The notes: generated by a model not told the origin, from the sequence alone. DNA of 34,036 nucleotides from Streptomyces acidicola (GCF_009377235.1 NZ_VMNX01000091.1:1-34036), one strand, 5' to 3'; positions 24,201 to 31,372 are shown, numbered from the stretch's first letter. Numbers and translations are program-made.

Positions 24201-24521
24201 GTCGAACAGCCGCTGGTCCAGCTTGCCGCCGGCTATCAGGCGGGCCGCGTCGGCCGGTATCACGAGGGTGTGACCGTCGGCCTTGCGTATCTGGACGGGT
24301 ATCCCGTCGCGGCCCTTCGCGCGCTCGAAGCCGACGGGGCGGCCCTTGGCGTCGACCACGACGCGGTCACCGGTGATCAGTGTGATGCGCTGCTCGGCCG
24401 AGAAGTCGGCCGCCTTCGAGCCGGTCGCGAGTTCGGGCGCCGCGGACGCCGGGCTGGTCATACCCGCCGTCAGGGCCACGGCCGCAGCCATGGCGATCGC
24501 GGTCGCGTTCGCTCTCTTCAT
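21201..24521 (-). CDS. large secreted S8 (subtilisin-family) serine peptidase
   Basis: 1106-residue exported protease. Signal peptide about 1-27 (MKRANATAIAMAAAVALTAG ... PASA). Propeptide about 28-205. The peptidase S8 domain is about 215-490 with catalytic Asp227 (AVLDTGVDSTHPDL), His262 (GHGTHVASIAAG), oxyanion Asn355 (AAGNEGE) and Ser438 (ISGTSMATPHVAG). The remaining 600 residues are beta-sandwich repeats (Fn3/CARDB-like, FGTQQWPHTDDTPVTKPVTY onward) ending in a small C-terminal domain. All triad residues are present. ATG 24521 gives the cleanest signal peptide. GGGGGAG stands 14 nt upstream and would better suit a TTG at 24533, so up to four more residues are possible. It has its own promoter. 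Likely an extracellular protein-degrading enzyme. Confidence 0.95.
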   Translation of the reverse strand: MKRANATAIAMAAAVALTAGMTSPASAAPELATGSKAADFSAEQRITLITGDRVVVDAKGRPVGFERAKGRDGIPVQIRKADGHTLVIPADAARLIAGGKLDQRLFDITELNKSATRKAQKKGLKLIVGYKGAATGARADVRDAGDTTVRRTLKTLNADAVLTPKDDAAKLWNAVTDTDGTTASGIANVWLDGVRKASLDKSVPQIGAPKAWAAGYDGKGTKIAVLDTGVDSTHPDLKDQVIESKNFTPAADASDKYGHGTHVASIAAGTGAKSGGKFKGVAPGAKILNGKVLDDTGSGDDSGIIAGIDWAAAQGADVINLSLGGPDGPEVDPMEAQVDKVSKEKGILFAIAAGNEGEFGEQTVGSPGTAASALTVGAVDDSDKLASFSSTGPGLDGQIKPDVTAPGVDITAASAKGSVIEQEVGENPPGYLTISGTSMATPHVAGAAAILKQQHPDWTYADLKGALTGSTKGGAYTAFQQGSGRIQVDKAIKQTVFADPVSVTFGTQQWPHTDDTPVTKPVTYKNTGKDDVTLDLTVAGTNPKGQAAPAGFFTLAAKTVKVPAGGTASVDLTVNTKLGGTVDGAYSAYVTATGGGQTVRTAAAVQREVESYTVTLKAIDRDGKPAVNYNINLAGVSGLATEKWFSPYDASGTVKVRVPKGGYILNSSLFVDPEDFTKGADWLAQPKLSVTKDTTITLDARKAKPVDITVPEAAAESQFASADYTVDVPNGSYSFGWWLDSYKGFRSAHVGPQITDGSVYQQWDGHWTKGTSTEYDAVTGAKVKQLATGYTKHWKKSELSTVKVNLGASSSDKKGSVTAWGYLPDSSGASAISIEQKLPGTRTLYLSATGGVKWGLDFEQTAGADEDGWPIVDASYTLGAEQTFKAGQTYEKTFNTGVFGPRIGGSYGITRDGNTVRGYLPMFADGKTHAGGSLYTSVKSTLYRNGTKIVENDDALEGGGEFKVPAGEATYKLTTSIKRSVKVAAASTRVDTSWEFKSKKTSSQAKLPVSTARFGAPLDLWSRAPENKKVSFPVTVQGAAAGSNLKSLAVYVSYDYGQKWTKLTVKDGKITVKNPAKGKGISFHAKIADKKGNKSTVSVYNAYYGK

Positions 24522-24627
24522 TTGTCTGCGCAATTCTCCCCCTGGAGCTGAGGTCCGGGCGAAGCAACCGTTCGCCCAGCCAGGGGACACCTCGTACACG
24601 CATGCGCGTACACCCCCCGGATTACGC

Positions 24628-24656
24628 AGTATGCCGAGGGGTTGACGCACGCTCAA
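24628..24656 (-). promoter_or_regulatory. promoter of the S8 peptidase gene
   Basis: On the minus strand: TTGAGC (24656-24651), a 17-bp spacer, then CATACT (24633-24628). The predicted start is near 24621, giving a leader of about 100 nt. The 228-bp gap to the ABC ATPase gene and this promoter argue against read-through as the main source of expression. Confidence 0.55.
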
Positions 24657-24749
24657 TAGTGAGGCGGTTGTTAACAGTTGACGGTTTACTTCCACTTACG
24701 GCTGGAATTGAACGGCCACGCCCGGAAGACGAATCAACCCGCCAGACAC

Positions 24750-25445
24750 TTACGACAAAGCGCCCCGAGCATCGCGCTCCGTCACCGTGACCCTTCCCTT
24801 GCGGATCGTCACGAGGCGTGGGGCCTTCTTCGCGATCGACGAGTCGTGGGTGACCATGACGAAGGTGAGCCCGTGCTCCTTCCACAGGCGCTCCAGGACG
24901 TCCATGATCTCGTCGCGCATGGACTCGTCGAGGTTGCCGGTGGGTTCGTCGGCGAGCAGCACCTTCGGACGTTTGACCAGCGCCCGCGCGATGGCCACAC
25001 GTTGCTGCTGCCCGCCGGACATCTCCGAGGGCAGATGCCTGAGCCGCTCGCCGAGCCCGACCGACTCCAGCGCCTGAGCCGCCCGTTCGCGCCGCTCCCC
25101 CGTCTTCACGCCGAGCGGGACGAGCGCGGTCTCGACGTTCTCCTGGGCCGTGAGCGTAGGAATCAGATTGAAGCTCTGGAAGACGAATCCGATGTTCTCG
25201 CTGCGCACCCTGGTGAGCTTGGCCTCGGACAGTTTCGCCAGGTCCGTGCCGTCGAGTTCGACACTGCCCTCGGTGGGCTTGTCGAGCCCGCCGAGCATCT
25301 GGAGGAGCGTGGACTTGCCGCCGCCCGTGGGGCCCTGAATGACGAGGCGGTCCCCGTCCCCGATGGTGAGGTCGACGCCGTCGAGCGCGTGGACAGTGGG
25401 CTTGCCCCGCGTGTAGCGCTTCGTGACGCCTCTGAGTTCGTACAT
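24750..25445 (-). CDS. ABC transporter ATPase, MacB/LolD type
   Basis: 231-residue nucleotide-binding subunit. Walker A GPTGGGKST (about 38-46), Q-loop FVFQSFNLIPTLTAQENVET, signature MSGGQQQR (about 142-149), Walker B VLLADEPTGNLD and switch-region His in MVTHDSS are all present. The FQSFNLIPTLTA and EPTGNLD motifs are those of the MacB/LolD/FtsE group that drive extracytoplasmic, non-canonical transport (lipoproteins, peptides, macrolides). It is encoded second in the operon, 39 bp after the permease stop, with AGGAG before its ATG. The partner is the adjacent FtsX-like permease; the substrate is unknown. No two-component system is adjacent, although such exporters are often controlled by one. 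Confidence 0.95.
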   Translation of the reverse strand: MYELRGVTKRYTRGKPTVHALDGVDLTIGDGDRLVIQGPTGGGKSTLLQMLGGLDKPTEGSVELDGTDLAKLSEAKLTRVRSENIGFVFQSFNLIPTLTAQENVETALVPLGVKTGERRERAAQALESVGLGERLRHLPSEMSGGQQQRVAIARALVKRPKVLLADEPTGNLDESMRDEIMDVLERLWKEHGLTFVMVTHDSSIAKKAPRLVTIRKGRVTVTERDARGALS

Positions 25446-25484
25446 CGTGCAACTCCTGGGATACGTGAGGGGGATGGGTGTCGA

Positions 25485-26966
25485 CTACTCGACGCGGCGC
25501 AGGGCGTCGGCGGGGCGCAGCCGGGAGGCGCGCCAGCCGCCGAAGGCGCCCGCGACGAGACCACCCGTGACGGCGAGGCCGACCGCGAGGGCGATGGTGG
25601 AGAGGCTGACGGGGGCGGTCAGCGCGACCTTGAGGGCCTCGGTGGCCGCCTGCCGCCGGAAGCCGCCGCTCATGCCGCCGGGACCGCCGCCACCGGGACC
25701 GGCCCCAGGACCGGCCGCTCCACCGCCTGAGGCACCCACCTGCGCCTCAAGGGTGGGGCTGATCGCGGTCACGACGTACGCCCCCGCCAGGCCGAGCGTG
25801 ATGCCCAACGCCCCGCCGACGAGCCCGTTGACGACGGCCTCACCGACGACCTGCCGGGTCACCCGGCCGGACGTCCAGCCCAGCGCCTTGAGGGTCCCGA
25901 ACTCCCGTACGCGGCGGGAGACGGCCGCGGAGGTGAGCAGTCCGGCCACGAGGAACGCGGCCACCAGCACCGCGAGGGAAAGCCACTTGCCCACGTTGGC
26001 AGCGAGGTCGGAGGCCGTGGACAGGGAACCGGAGACGGTGTCGGCGAGATCGGCGGAGGTGGTGACCGTCGTTCCCGGGATGTTCTCCTGGATGGTCGAC
26101 TTGACGGAGTCGATCTGCTGCGAGTCCGAGGCCTTGACGTAGATCGTGGTGACCTCGTCCTTGGAGTCGCTCAGGGTCTGGGCCTGCTTCAGCGGGATGT
26201 AGAGGTTGGCGGCGGCGTCCCCGCTGTCCGGGGTCGCGATGCCGATGACCTCGAACTTGGTGCCCTTGATGGTGACGGTGTCACCGACGGCGAGCTTCTT
26301 CTCCTTGGCGTACGACGTGTCGGCGACGACCACCTCGGCGTTGGTCTCGGAGGTCCTGAACGTACGACCGCTGGTGATCTTCGAGGAGGTCAGCGGGCCG
26401 AGAGCCGGCTTGGTGACGTCCGTGCCGTACACGGAGTAGTTGTCGACCTGGAAGTCGGCGCCACCGCCCTGGACGCGGCCCTGGGGCTCCCCGCCCCCGC
26501 CGCCGGGCTGCCCGCCGCCGTACTGTCCCTGGCCCGGCTCCTGCTGGAACTCACCCTGCCGGAACTCCCCGCTCACCTTGAGGACCTGCAGGCTGAGCCC
26601 TCCGACGGCGTCGGAAACCCCTTGCTGCGCACCGACCTTGCTCACGGTGGACGCGGCCAGGGTCTGGAAGCCCCGGACCATCACCCGGTCGCTGCTCTGC
26701 TCCCCGCCGGAGTCGTCGTTCCGCGCGTCGAACTCGAACCTGGGGCCCTGGTTCTGTCCTGACTGGGCCTCAGCGGCCTTCGTGACGGTCATGTCCGTGC
26801 CAAGCCCGTACAGCGACTGGAGGACCTTGCCCTGCGCCTTCTCCATCCCGGAGGACACGGAGCTGACCACGATGACGAGGGCGATACCCAACGCGAGCCC
26901 GGAGGCGACCACGAGGGCCGCCTTTCTACGGCGGCGCAGTTCGCGCCTCAAGTAGGTGAAGAACAT
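25485..26966 (-). CDS. FtsX/MacB-like ABC permease
   Basis: 493 residues. TM1 follows the N-terminal FFTYLRRELRRRRKAA (about 17-38). A large extracytoplasmic MacB_PCD-type domain spans about 40-320, and three C-terminal helices are at about 330-355, 385-415 and 455-475, the last ending in GGWRASRLRPADALRRVE, the usual MacB-permease end. Two low-complexity insertions are unusual: a Gln/Gly/Pro-rich stretch in the external domain (about 140-168) and a Gly-rich run (about 415-432, SGGGAAGPGAGPGGGGPGG) before the last helix. ATG 26966 has no good Shine-Dalgarno. A TAGCTT hexamer ends 6 nt upstream, so a leaderless start is possible. First gene of a two-gene exporter operon. Confidence 0.93.
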   Translation of the reverse strand: MFFTYLRRELRRRRKAALVVASGLALGIALVIVVSSVSSGMEKAQGKVLQSLYGLGTDMTVTKAAEAQSGQNQGPRFEFDARNDDSGGEQSSDRVMVRGFQTLAASTVSKVGAQQGVSDAVGGLSLQVLKVSGEFRQGEFQQEPGQGQYGGGQPGGGGGEPQGRVQGGGADFQVDNYSVYGTDVTKPALGPLTSSKITSGRTFRTSETNAEVVVADTSYAKEKKLAVGDTVTIKGTKFEVIGIATPDSGDAAANLYIPLKQAQTLSDSKDEVTTIYVKASDSQQIDSVKSTIQENIPGTTVTTSADLADTVSGSLSTASDLAANVGKWLSLAVLVAAFLVAGLLTSAAVSRRVREFGTLKALGWTSGRVTRQVVGEAVVNGLVGGALGITLGLAGAYVVTAISPTLEAQVGASGGGAAGPGAGPGGGGPGGMSGGFRRQAATEALKVALTAPVSLSTIALAVGLAVTGGLVAGAFGGWRASRLRPADALRRVE

Positions 26967-26996
26967 GGCGGCAAGCTAGGGACGCCCCGTGATGAA

Positions 26997-27015
26997 CGAA
27001 TAAGCCCGCCATAAG
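26997..27015 (-). promoter_or_regulatory. direct-repeat element upstream of the ABC operon
   Basis: On the minus strand CTTATGG and CTTATTCG are spaced at 11 bp (27015 to 26997), with related TCATC sequences on either side. A period of one helical turn is the usual arrangement for OmpR/PhoB-type response regulators. It lies 31-49 bp before the permease ATG, at a promoter-proximal position. Candidate only. Confidence 0.35.
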
Positions 27016-27071
27016 AGCTGGATGAGAAGCCCGTGCCCGGTCCGGACCCGACGTCAACGACGACAACGACA

Positions 27072-27112
27072 ACGACGGCGGCACGGCCCCCCAGGGGCCG
27101 TGCCGCCGTCGT
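27072..27112 (-). terminator. very strong hairpin terminator after the L,D-transpeptidase gene
   Basis: Perfect 19-bp arms (27072-27090 and 27094-27112; each contains GGCGGCACGGCCCC or its complement) with a 3-nt CCA loop. The arms begin 48 bp after the transpeptidase stop on the minus strand. It is followed there by TTGTCGTTGTCGTCGTTG, a modest T-rich tract made of a CGACAA repeat. Confidence 0.88.
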
Positions 27113-27160
27113 AGAGAAGTTCAGGAAGGTCAGATGGTCAGCCTCGCCGGAGCGCGGGGC

Positions 27161-28414
27161 TCAGACCGCCGAACCCGCCTTCCAGGAAGCCCAGTCCATG
27201 TTCCAGCCGTTCAGGCCGTTGTCGGGCTTGATCGTGGCGTCGCCGGTGTTCTCGACCACGACGACGTCACCGACCATCGAGTTCTTGAAGAACCAGGCAC
27301 CCGGTGTGTTCGGGTCGTTCGCGCCCTTGGTGTCCGAGAGACCGACACACCCGTGGCTGGTGTTCACGCTGCCGAAGATCGACTTGGCGCCCCAGTAGTT
27401 TCCGTGGATGAAGGTGCCGGACGTCGACAGACGCATGGCGTGCGGCACGTCCTTGATGTCGTACTCGCCCTTGCCGTCGTCGTCCGTGAAACCGACCGTC
27501 GCGCCGTTCATCCGGGTCTCCTTGAACTTCTCGGAGATCACCATCTGGCCCTCGTACGTCTTGTTCTCGGGCGAACCGGCGGAGATCGGGATGGTCTTGA
27601 TGACCTTGCCGTCCTGCGAGACCTTCATCTGCTTGGTCTGGGCGTCGACGACCGAGACCTGGTTGCGGCCGACCTTGAACGTGACCGTCTTCTCCTGCAC
27701 GCCGTACACACCGTCGGCGCCCTCGACGCCGTCGAGCGCGAGCTTCAGCGTGACGGTCGAGTTCCCCTGCCAGTACTCCTCGGGCCGGAAGTCGAGCCGG
27801 TTCGGGCTGAACCAGTGGCCGACGACCTCCTGGCCGGAGCTGGAGGAGACGGTGATCCCCTTCTGCACGGCGGCCTTGTTCGTGATCGCCTTGTCGAAGT
27901 TGATCGAGACGGGCATGCCGACGCCGACCGTGGAGCCGTCCTCCGGCGTGAAGTAGCCGAGGAAGCTGTTGTCCGGGGAGACGGTGTTGAACGTGGCGTT
28001 CTCGTGGGCCGCGCGGCCCTCGGAGTCCTCGGCGGTCGCCGTGATCTTGTACTGGGTCGCCCGCTCCAGCTGACCGGTAGGCGCCCAGCTCGTCTTGTCC
28101 GCGGATATCTCGCCGGCGACGGCGGTGCCGTCCTCGGTCTTCATCTCGACGGACGTGAGCGTGCCCTTGGCCACGGTGACCTTGGCGGCGCTGTTGATGG
28201 ACGCGTTGTCGGAGCCGTCCTTCGGCGTGATCTTGATTTCGGCGACGGAGGTCTTCTTTGCCGCCGCCTCGTCGGCCTTGGCCTGCGAAGTGTCACCGTT
28301 GCCGGAGTCCGACGCCTTGCTGTCGTCGCCTCCGCCGCACCCAGAGAGCACCAGCACCCCGCCGAGCAGTGCGGACGCGACCGCGAGGCCCTTGCGCCGC
28401 TTACTGTTCGTCAT
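27161..28414 (-). CDS. L,D-transpeptidase lipoprotein (Ig-like + YkuD)
   Basis: 417-residue cell-wall enzyme that forms 3-3 peptidoglycan cross-links or links proteins to the wall. Signal peptide with lipobox LSGC (Cys26) anchors it outside the membrane. Two bacterial Ig-like (LDT) domains span about 60-270, and the YkuD catalytic domain about 280-395 contains His337 (IHGNYWG) and the SHGCVGLSD motif with nucleophilic Cys356. A C-terminal WNMDWASWKAG segment is typical of actinobacterial Ldts. ATG 28414 is chosen because GGAGAAG lies 7 nt upstream; an ATG five codons earlier (28429) overlaps that ribosome site. It has its own terminator. Activity would give resistance to most penicillins in principle (family knowledge). 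Confidence 0.95.
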   Translation of the reverse strand: MTNSKRRKGLAVASALLGGVLVLSGCGGGDDSKASDSGNGDTSQAKADEAAAKKTSVAEIKITPKDGSDNASINSAAKVTVAKGTLTSVEMKTEDGTAVAGEISADKTSWAPTGQLERATQYKITATAEDSEGRAAHENATFNTVSPDNSFLGYFTPEDGSTVGVGMPVSINFDKAITNKAAVQKGITVSSSSGQEVVGHWFSPNRLDFRPEEYWQGNSTVTLKLALDGVEGADGVYGVQEKTVTFKVGRNQVSVVDAQTKQMKVSQDGKVIKTIPISAGSPENKTYEGQMVISEKFKETRMNGATVGFTDDDGKGEYDIKDVPHAMRLSTSGTFIHGNYWGAKSIFGSVNTSHGCVGLSDTKGANDPNTPGAWFFKNSMVGDVVVVENTGDATIKPDNGLNGWNMDWASWKAGSAV

Positions 28415-28647
28415 CACACGCTTCTCCATCGTTGCCGAATCCCCAAAGCCCAGAGAATCCCCGTAGGAACTTAAACGCCACGACCGGTTCTTCCCGTTCC
28501 ACATCCCGAGGATGTGTGGGGCACGCCACTTTCGGTCCACTCCGGCCGACTGTCTGGCGCTGGGACCCTGTTGCCGAACTCCCGCCTTCCGGGCGGACAA
28601 CGGGAGTTCGACGACAGGTGGTCAGTGCGCGTCATGAGACGACAGAA

Positions 28648-28673
28648 CCCCGGGCCGCGGTTGCCGCCCGGGG
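28648..28673 (-). terminator. hairpin after the small acidic protein gene
   Basis: CCCCGGGC (28648-28655) and GCCCGGGG (28666-28673), with partial pairing of the interior. It lies 24 bp beyond the stop of the minus-strand acidic-protein gene. Confidence 0.65.
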
Positions 28674-28696
28674 CTGTGATTCTCACCCCACGCGGG

Positions 28697-29041
28697 TCAG
28701 CGGACCCGGTCGTCCTCTTCGTCCTCGGCGACATCATCCTCGTCCAGGTCCCAGTCAGGCGAGTCCGGGTCGTAGTCGATGTGCTCACTGCTCCAGGAGG
28801 CCTGGGCCAGATCGACCCCGGGCACCTCACTGACCAGGTCGAACGGGTCGACGAGGTAGGAGAGTGCCTCCGATGTGTCCTGCGTCACCGCGCTCTCGGC
28901 GTGCACGCGCTCGTCCGCCGCCAGGTCGACGTCGGCCTCGATACGGTCCAGCGCGGCCTTGGTCAGCGCGTCGGCGCTCTCGATCTCGACCACCAATTCC
29001 ACCCGAAGGCGGATGAACTGTGATGTCTCAGAAGTACTCAT
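28697..29041 (-). CDS. small hypothetical protein with strongly acidic tail
   Basis: 114 residues with no named domain that I recognise. The first 45 residues (SQFIRLRVELVVEIESADAL, TKAALDRIEADVDL) look like a strand followed by an amphipathic helix. The last 25 residues are almost entirely Asp/Glu (DYDPDSPDWDLDEDDVAEDE). It has no signal peptide or membrane segment. ATG 29041 is the natural start after the last upstream charge-poor region, but I see no clear ribosome site. A longer frame reaching 29464 overlaps the divergent LAxTG gene and reads as its shadow. Conserved-looking composition and an isolated terminator support a real gene. Confidence 0.75.
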   Translation of the reverse strand: MSTSETSQFIRLRVELVVEIESADALTKAALDRIEADVDLAADERVHAESAVTQDTSEALSYLVDPFDLVSEVPGVDLAQASWSSEHIDYDPDSPDWDLDEDDVAEDEEDDRVR

Positions 29042-29150
29042 AGGCGGAGCGTAAGGCTCACAGCTCGCGTGACTTTCCCGTGACCCGCGATTTTCACTAA
29101 CATCGCCCCACACGGCCAATTCGCCAGCTCCACAAGGGGATCGATATTTC

Positions 29151-29534
29151 GTGTCCGCCGCACGTCGATCGTCGTCCACCGCACGCCGCACGCTGCTGAC
29201 CGCCGCCGCCGCGGGAACCCTCCTCACGGCCCTGTGGTTCGTCCCGTCCGCGGAGGCGACCCAGGACGGAACAGAGGACGCAACAGGGCAGCAAGCGCTG
29301 ACGTCCATGAACACGGACACGACGACCGAGACGTCCACCGACGCGGTCACCACCTCCGGCACCGACGCGGTCACCACTTCGGACTCGTCCCGGTCCACGG
29401 GCCCGGGCACCCAACTCGCCGACACCGGCAGCGTGAACACCACGCCGTACCTCGTCGGCGGCACCGTGTTCCTCGGCCTGGGCGCGGGGTTCGTGGCGTA
29501 CTCGGTCCGACGGGAACGTATGGCGCTCTCCTGA
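29151..29534 (+). CDS. small sortase-anchored surface protein with LAxTG signal
   Basis: 127 residues. Signal peptide about 1-36 (cleavage near PSAEA/TQ). Then a Thr/Ser/Asp-rich, presumably unstructured stalk with a TDAVTTS duplication (about 63-77). The sorting signal LADTG is at 89-93, followed by a hydrophobic segment at 100-118 and a short basic tail (RRERMALS). LAxTG is the motif recognised by Streptomyces class E sortases, as in the long chaplins, rather than LPxTG. No chaplin domain is present and the mature part is only about 55 residues, so it would be a short wall-linked peptide. GTG 29151 follows AAGGGGA by 10 nt. Divergent from the acidic-protein gene by 109 bp. Confidence 0.82.
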   Translation: MSAARRSSSTARRTLLTAAAAGTLLTALWFVPSAEATQDGTEDATGQQALTSMNTDTTTETSTDAVTTSGTDAVTTSDSSRSTGPGTQLADTGSVNTTPYLVGGTVFLGLGAGFVAYSVRRERMALS

Positions 29535-29569
29535 CTCGGGGGTGACGGAGCCGCTGCCCCGCGCGTGAA

Positions 29570-29603
29570 GGGGGCCGCGCACCCTCACATGCCCGCGGCC
29601 CCC
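29570..29603. terminator. bidirectional hairpin between the LAxTG gene and hutH
   Basis: Perfect 10-bp arms GGGGGCCGCG (29570-29579) and CGCGGCCCCC (29594-29603) with a 14-nt loop, located between convergent genes. Confidence 0.8.
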
Positions 29604-29605
29604 GA

Positions 29606-29647
29606 GTCCACCGCCCTCAGTCCACCACCCTCAGGTCACCGCCCTCA
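29606..29647 (-). repeat. three 14-bp tandem units, each starting with TGA, at the hutH stop
   Basis: On the minus strand: TGAGGGCGGTGACC (29647-29634), TGAGGGTGGTGGAC (29633-29620) and TGAGGGCGGTGGAC (29619-29606). The first TGA is the hutH stop codon. Units differ at one to three positions. Confidence 0.9.
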
Positions 29648-31234
29648 GGCCAGCGGCCCCGTCACCGGCTCCACCGCCGCAACCAGGCGGCCCTGCCGGA
29701 CGAAGGTGTCGGCCGCCGCCAGGTCGGGGGCGAGGAAGCGGTCCGGTCCCGGACCCTCGACGCCCGCCTTGCGAACGGCCTCCAGGACCGCCCGGGAGGC
29801 CGGGGCGGGGGTCAGTCCCTCACGGAGTTCGATGGCGCGCGTGGCGGCGTACAACTCGACGGCGAGCACACGGGTCAGGTTGTCGACGGCCGCGCGCAGC
29901 TTGCGGGCCGCGGACCAGCCCATCGAGACATGGTCCTCCTGCATGGCCGAGGAGGGGATGGAGTCGGCGGAGGCCGGAACGGCGAGCCGTTTCATCTCGC
30001 TGACCAGGGCCGCCTGCGTGTACTGGGCGATCATCAGCCCGGAGTCGACGCCCGCGTCGTCCGCGAGGAACGGCGGGAGCCCGTGGCTGCGGTTCTTGTC
30101 GAGCAGGCGGTCCGTACGGCGCTCCGCGATCGAGGCGAGGTCGGCGGCCGCGATGGCGAGGAAGTCGAGGACGTAGGCCACGGGGGCGCCGTGGAAGTTC
30201 CCGTTGGACTCGACACGGCCTCCCCCACTCTCGGCTTCGCTCGAGCGGGAGGTGCCCCCAGGCAGCACCACCGGGTTGTCCACCGCCGATGCCAGCTCCC
30301 GCTCGGCCACCGTGCGCGCGTGGGCCATCGTGTCGCGGCCGGCGCCCGCGACCTGCGGCGCGCAGCGCACCGAGTAGGCGTCCTGGACGCGGGGCGCGCC
30401 CTCCTGGTGGTGGCCGGTCAGGCCCGAACCCTTCAGGACGGCGAGCATGTTGGCGGCCGAGGCGGCCTGGCCGGGGTGCGGGCGGATGGCGTGCAGCTCG
30501 GGCGCGAGGACCTTGTCCGTGCCGAGCAGGGCCTCCAGGGTCAGGGCCGCCGTGACGTCCGCGGACTTGTAGAGCAGCTCCAGGTCGGCGAGGGCCATGA
30601 CCAGCATGCCGAGCATGCCGTCCGTGCCGTTGAGGAGGGCGAGCCCCTCCTTCTCGCGCAGCTCGACCGGGGCGATGCCGTGGGCGGCGAGCAGCTCACC
30701 GGCCGGCCGTACGGCACCGTCGGGACCCTCGGCCTCCCCCTCGCCCATCAGTGTCAGGGCGCAGTGGGACAGCGGGGCGAGGTCGCCGGAGCAGCCCAGC
30801 GAGCCGTACTCGTGGACGACCGGGGTGATGCCCGCGTTCAGCACGTCCGCCATGGTCTGCGCGACCTCGGGCCTGACACCCGTGTGCCCGGAGCAGACCG
30901 TCTTCAGGCGCAGGAACATCAGCGCCCGGACCACCTCGCGCTCCACGCGCGGGCCCATGCCGGCGGCGTGCGAGCGGACGATGTTGCGCTGGAGCCGGCC
31001 GCGCAGCTCCTGGCTGATGTGCCGGGTGGCGAGGGCGCCGAAGCCGGTCGAGACGCCGTAGACGGGGTCCGGCTTGGCCGCGAGGGCGTCCACGATGCCG
31101 CGGGCCGCGGCGAGCGCCGTCACGGCCTCCTCGGAGAGCTCGACCCGGGCGCCGCCACGCGCCACGGCGACGACGTCGGCCGCGGTGACACCGGACGTCC
31201 CGAGCACCACCGGGTCCACAGAATGCATATCCAT
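29645..31234 (-). CDS. hutH: histidine ammonia-lyase
   Basis: 529-residue enzyme that deaminates L-histidine to urocanate, the first step of histidine use. The catalytic Tyr60 is in YGVSTGFGALA. The MIO cofactor triad is Cys148-Ser149-Gly150 in GSLGCSGDLAPLSH, Cys in place of the more common Ala. HHQEGAPRVQDAYSVRC (near 284-300), ESNGNFHGAPV and SSAMQEDHVSMGW near 445 are also conserved. The start MDMHSVDPVVLGTSGVTAAD agrees with Streptomyces histidases, and ATG 31234 is directly behind a promoter. The length exceeds the usual 510-515 because residues 326-338 are a repeat-derived insertion. In Streptomyces hutH stands apart from the other hut genes, as here. Confidence 0.96.
   Translation of the reverse strand: MDMHSVDPVVLGTSGVTAADVVAVARGGARVELSEEAVTALAAARGIVDALAAKPDPVYGVSTGFGALATRHISQELRGRLQRNIVRSHAAGMGPRVEREVVRALMFLRLKTVCSGHTGVRPEVAQTMADVLNAGITPVVHEYGSLGCSGDLAPLSHCALTLMGEGEAEGPDGAVRPAGELLAAHGIAPVELREKEGLALLNGTDGMLGMLVMALADLELLYKSADVTAALTLEALLGTDKVLAPELHAIRPHPGQAASAANMLAVLKGSGLTGHHQEGAPRVQDAYSVRCAPQVAGAGRDTMAHARTVAERELASAVDNPVVLPGGTSRSSEAESGGGRVESNGNFHGAPVAYVLDFLAIAAADLASIAERRTDRLLDKNRSHGLPPFLADDAGVDSGLMIAQYTQAALVSEMKRLAVPASADSIPSSAMQEDHVSMGWSAARKLRAAVDNLTRVLAVELYAATRAIELREGLTPAPASRAVLEAVRKAGVEGPGPDRFLAPDLAAADTFVRQGRLVAAVEPVTGPLA
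30221..30259 (-). repeat. 39-bp repeat-like in-frame insertion in hutH
   Basis: Between VVLPG and GRVESNGNFHG, where other histidases have only one or two residues, 13 extra codons encode roughly GTSRSSEAESGG. The DNA (minus strand GGGGGCACCTCCCGCTCGAG, then CGAAGCCGAGAGTGGGGGAG) has terminal CCTCCC/GGGAGG complementarity (30219-30224 and 30247-30252). It matches from memory a short dispersed intergenic repeat common in Streptomyces genomes. I see no second copy in this window. Confidence 0.7.
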
Positions 31235-31241
31235 ATTCAGG

Positions 31242-31270
31242 ATCGTAGGGATTGAATCGCCGAATGTCAC
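31242..31270 (-). promoter_or_regulatory. leaderless promoter of hutH
   Basis: Minus strand GTGACA (31270-31265), a 17-bp spacer, then TACGAT (31247-31242). The hutH ATG begins 7 nt after the -10, and no Shine-Dalgarno exists between them, so transcription should start at the ATG. ATTCA (31236-31240) and TGAAT (31253-31257) flank the -10 as an imperfect inverted repeat, a possible repressor site. Confidence 0.65.
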
Positions 31271-31372
31271 GACCGAATGAGGGAGGAGCTCCTTACCGGC
31301 CCGACCACTCGGCACAGGCCCGGAACCCGCTCGGTACAGGCCCGGAACCGCTCTGCACCGTTCTGGGCCCGC

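Noticed and set aside
21048..24551. 1167-codon plus-strand frame
   Set aside because: It is the complementary shadow of the S8 peptidase gene, with Val/Leu/Arg/Gly-dominated sequence and no domains.
26440..26955. 171-codon plus-strand frame antisense to the ABC permease
   Set aside because: Its Pro/Cys-rich content mirrors the Gly-rich permease insertion; no ribosome site or family match.
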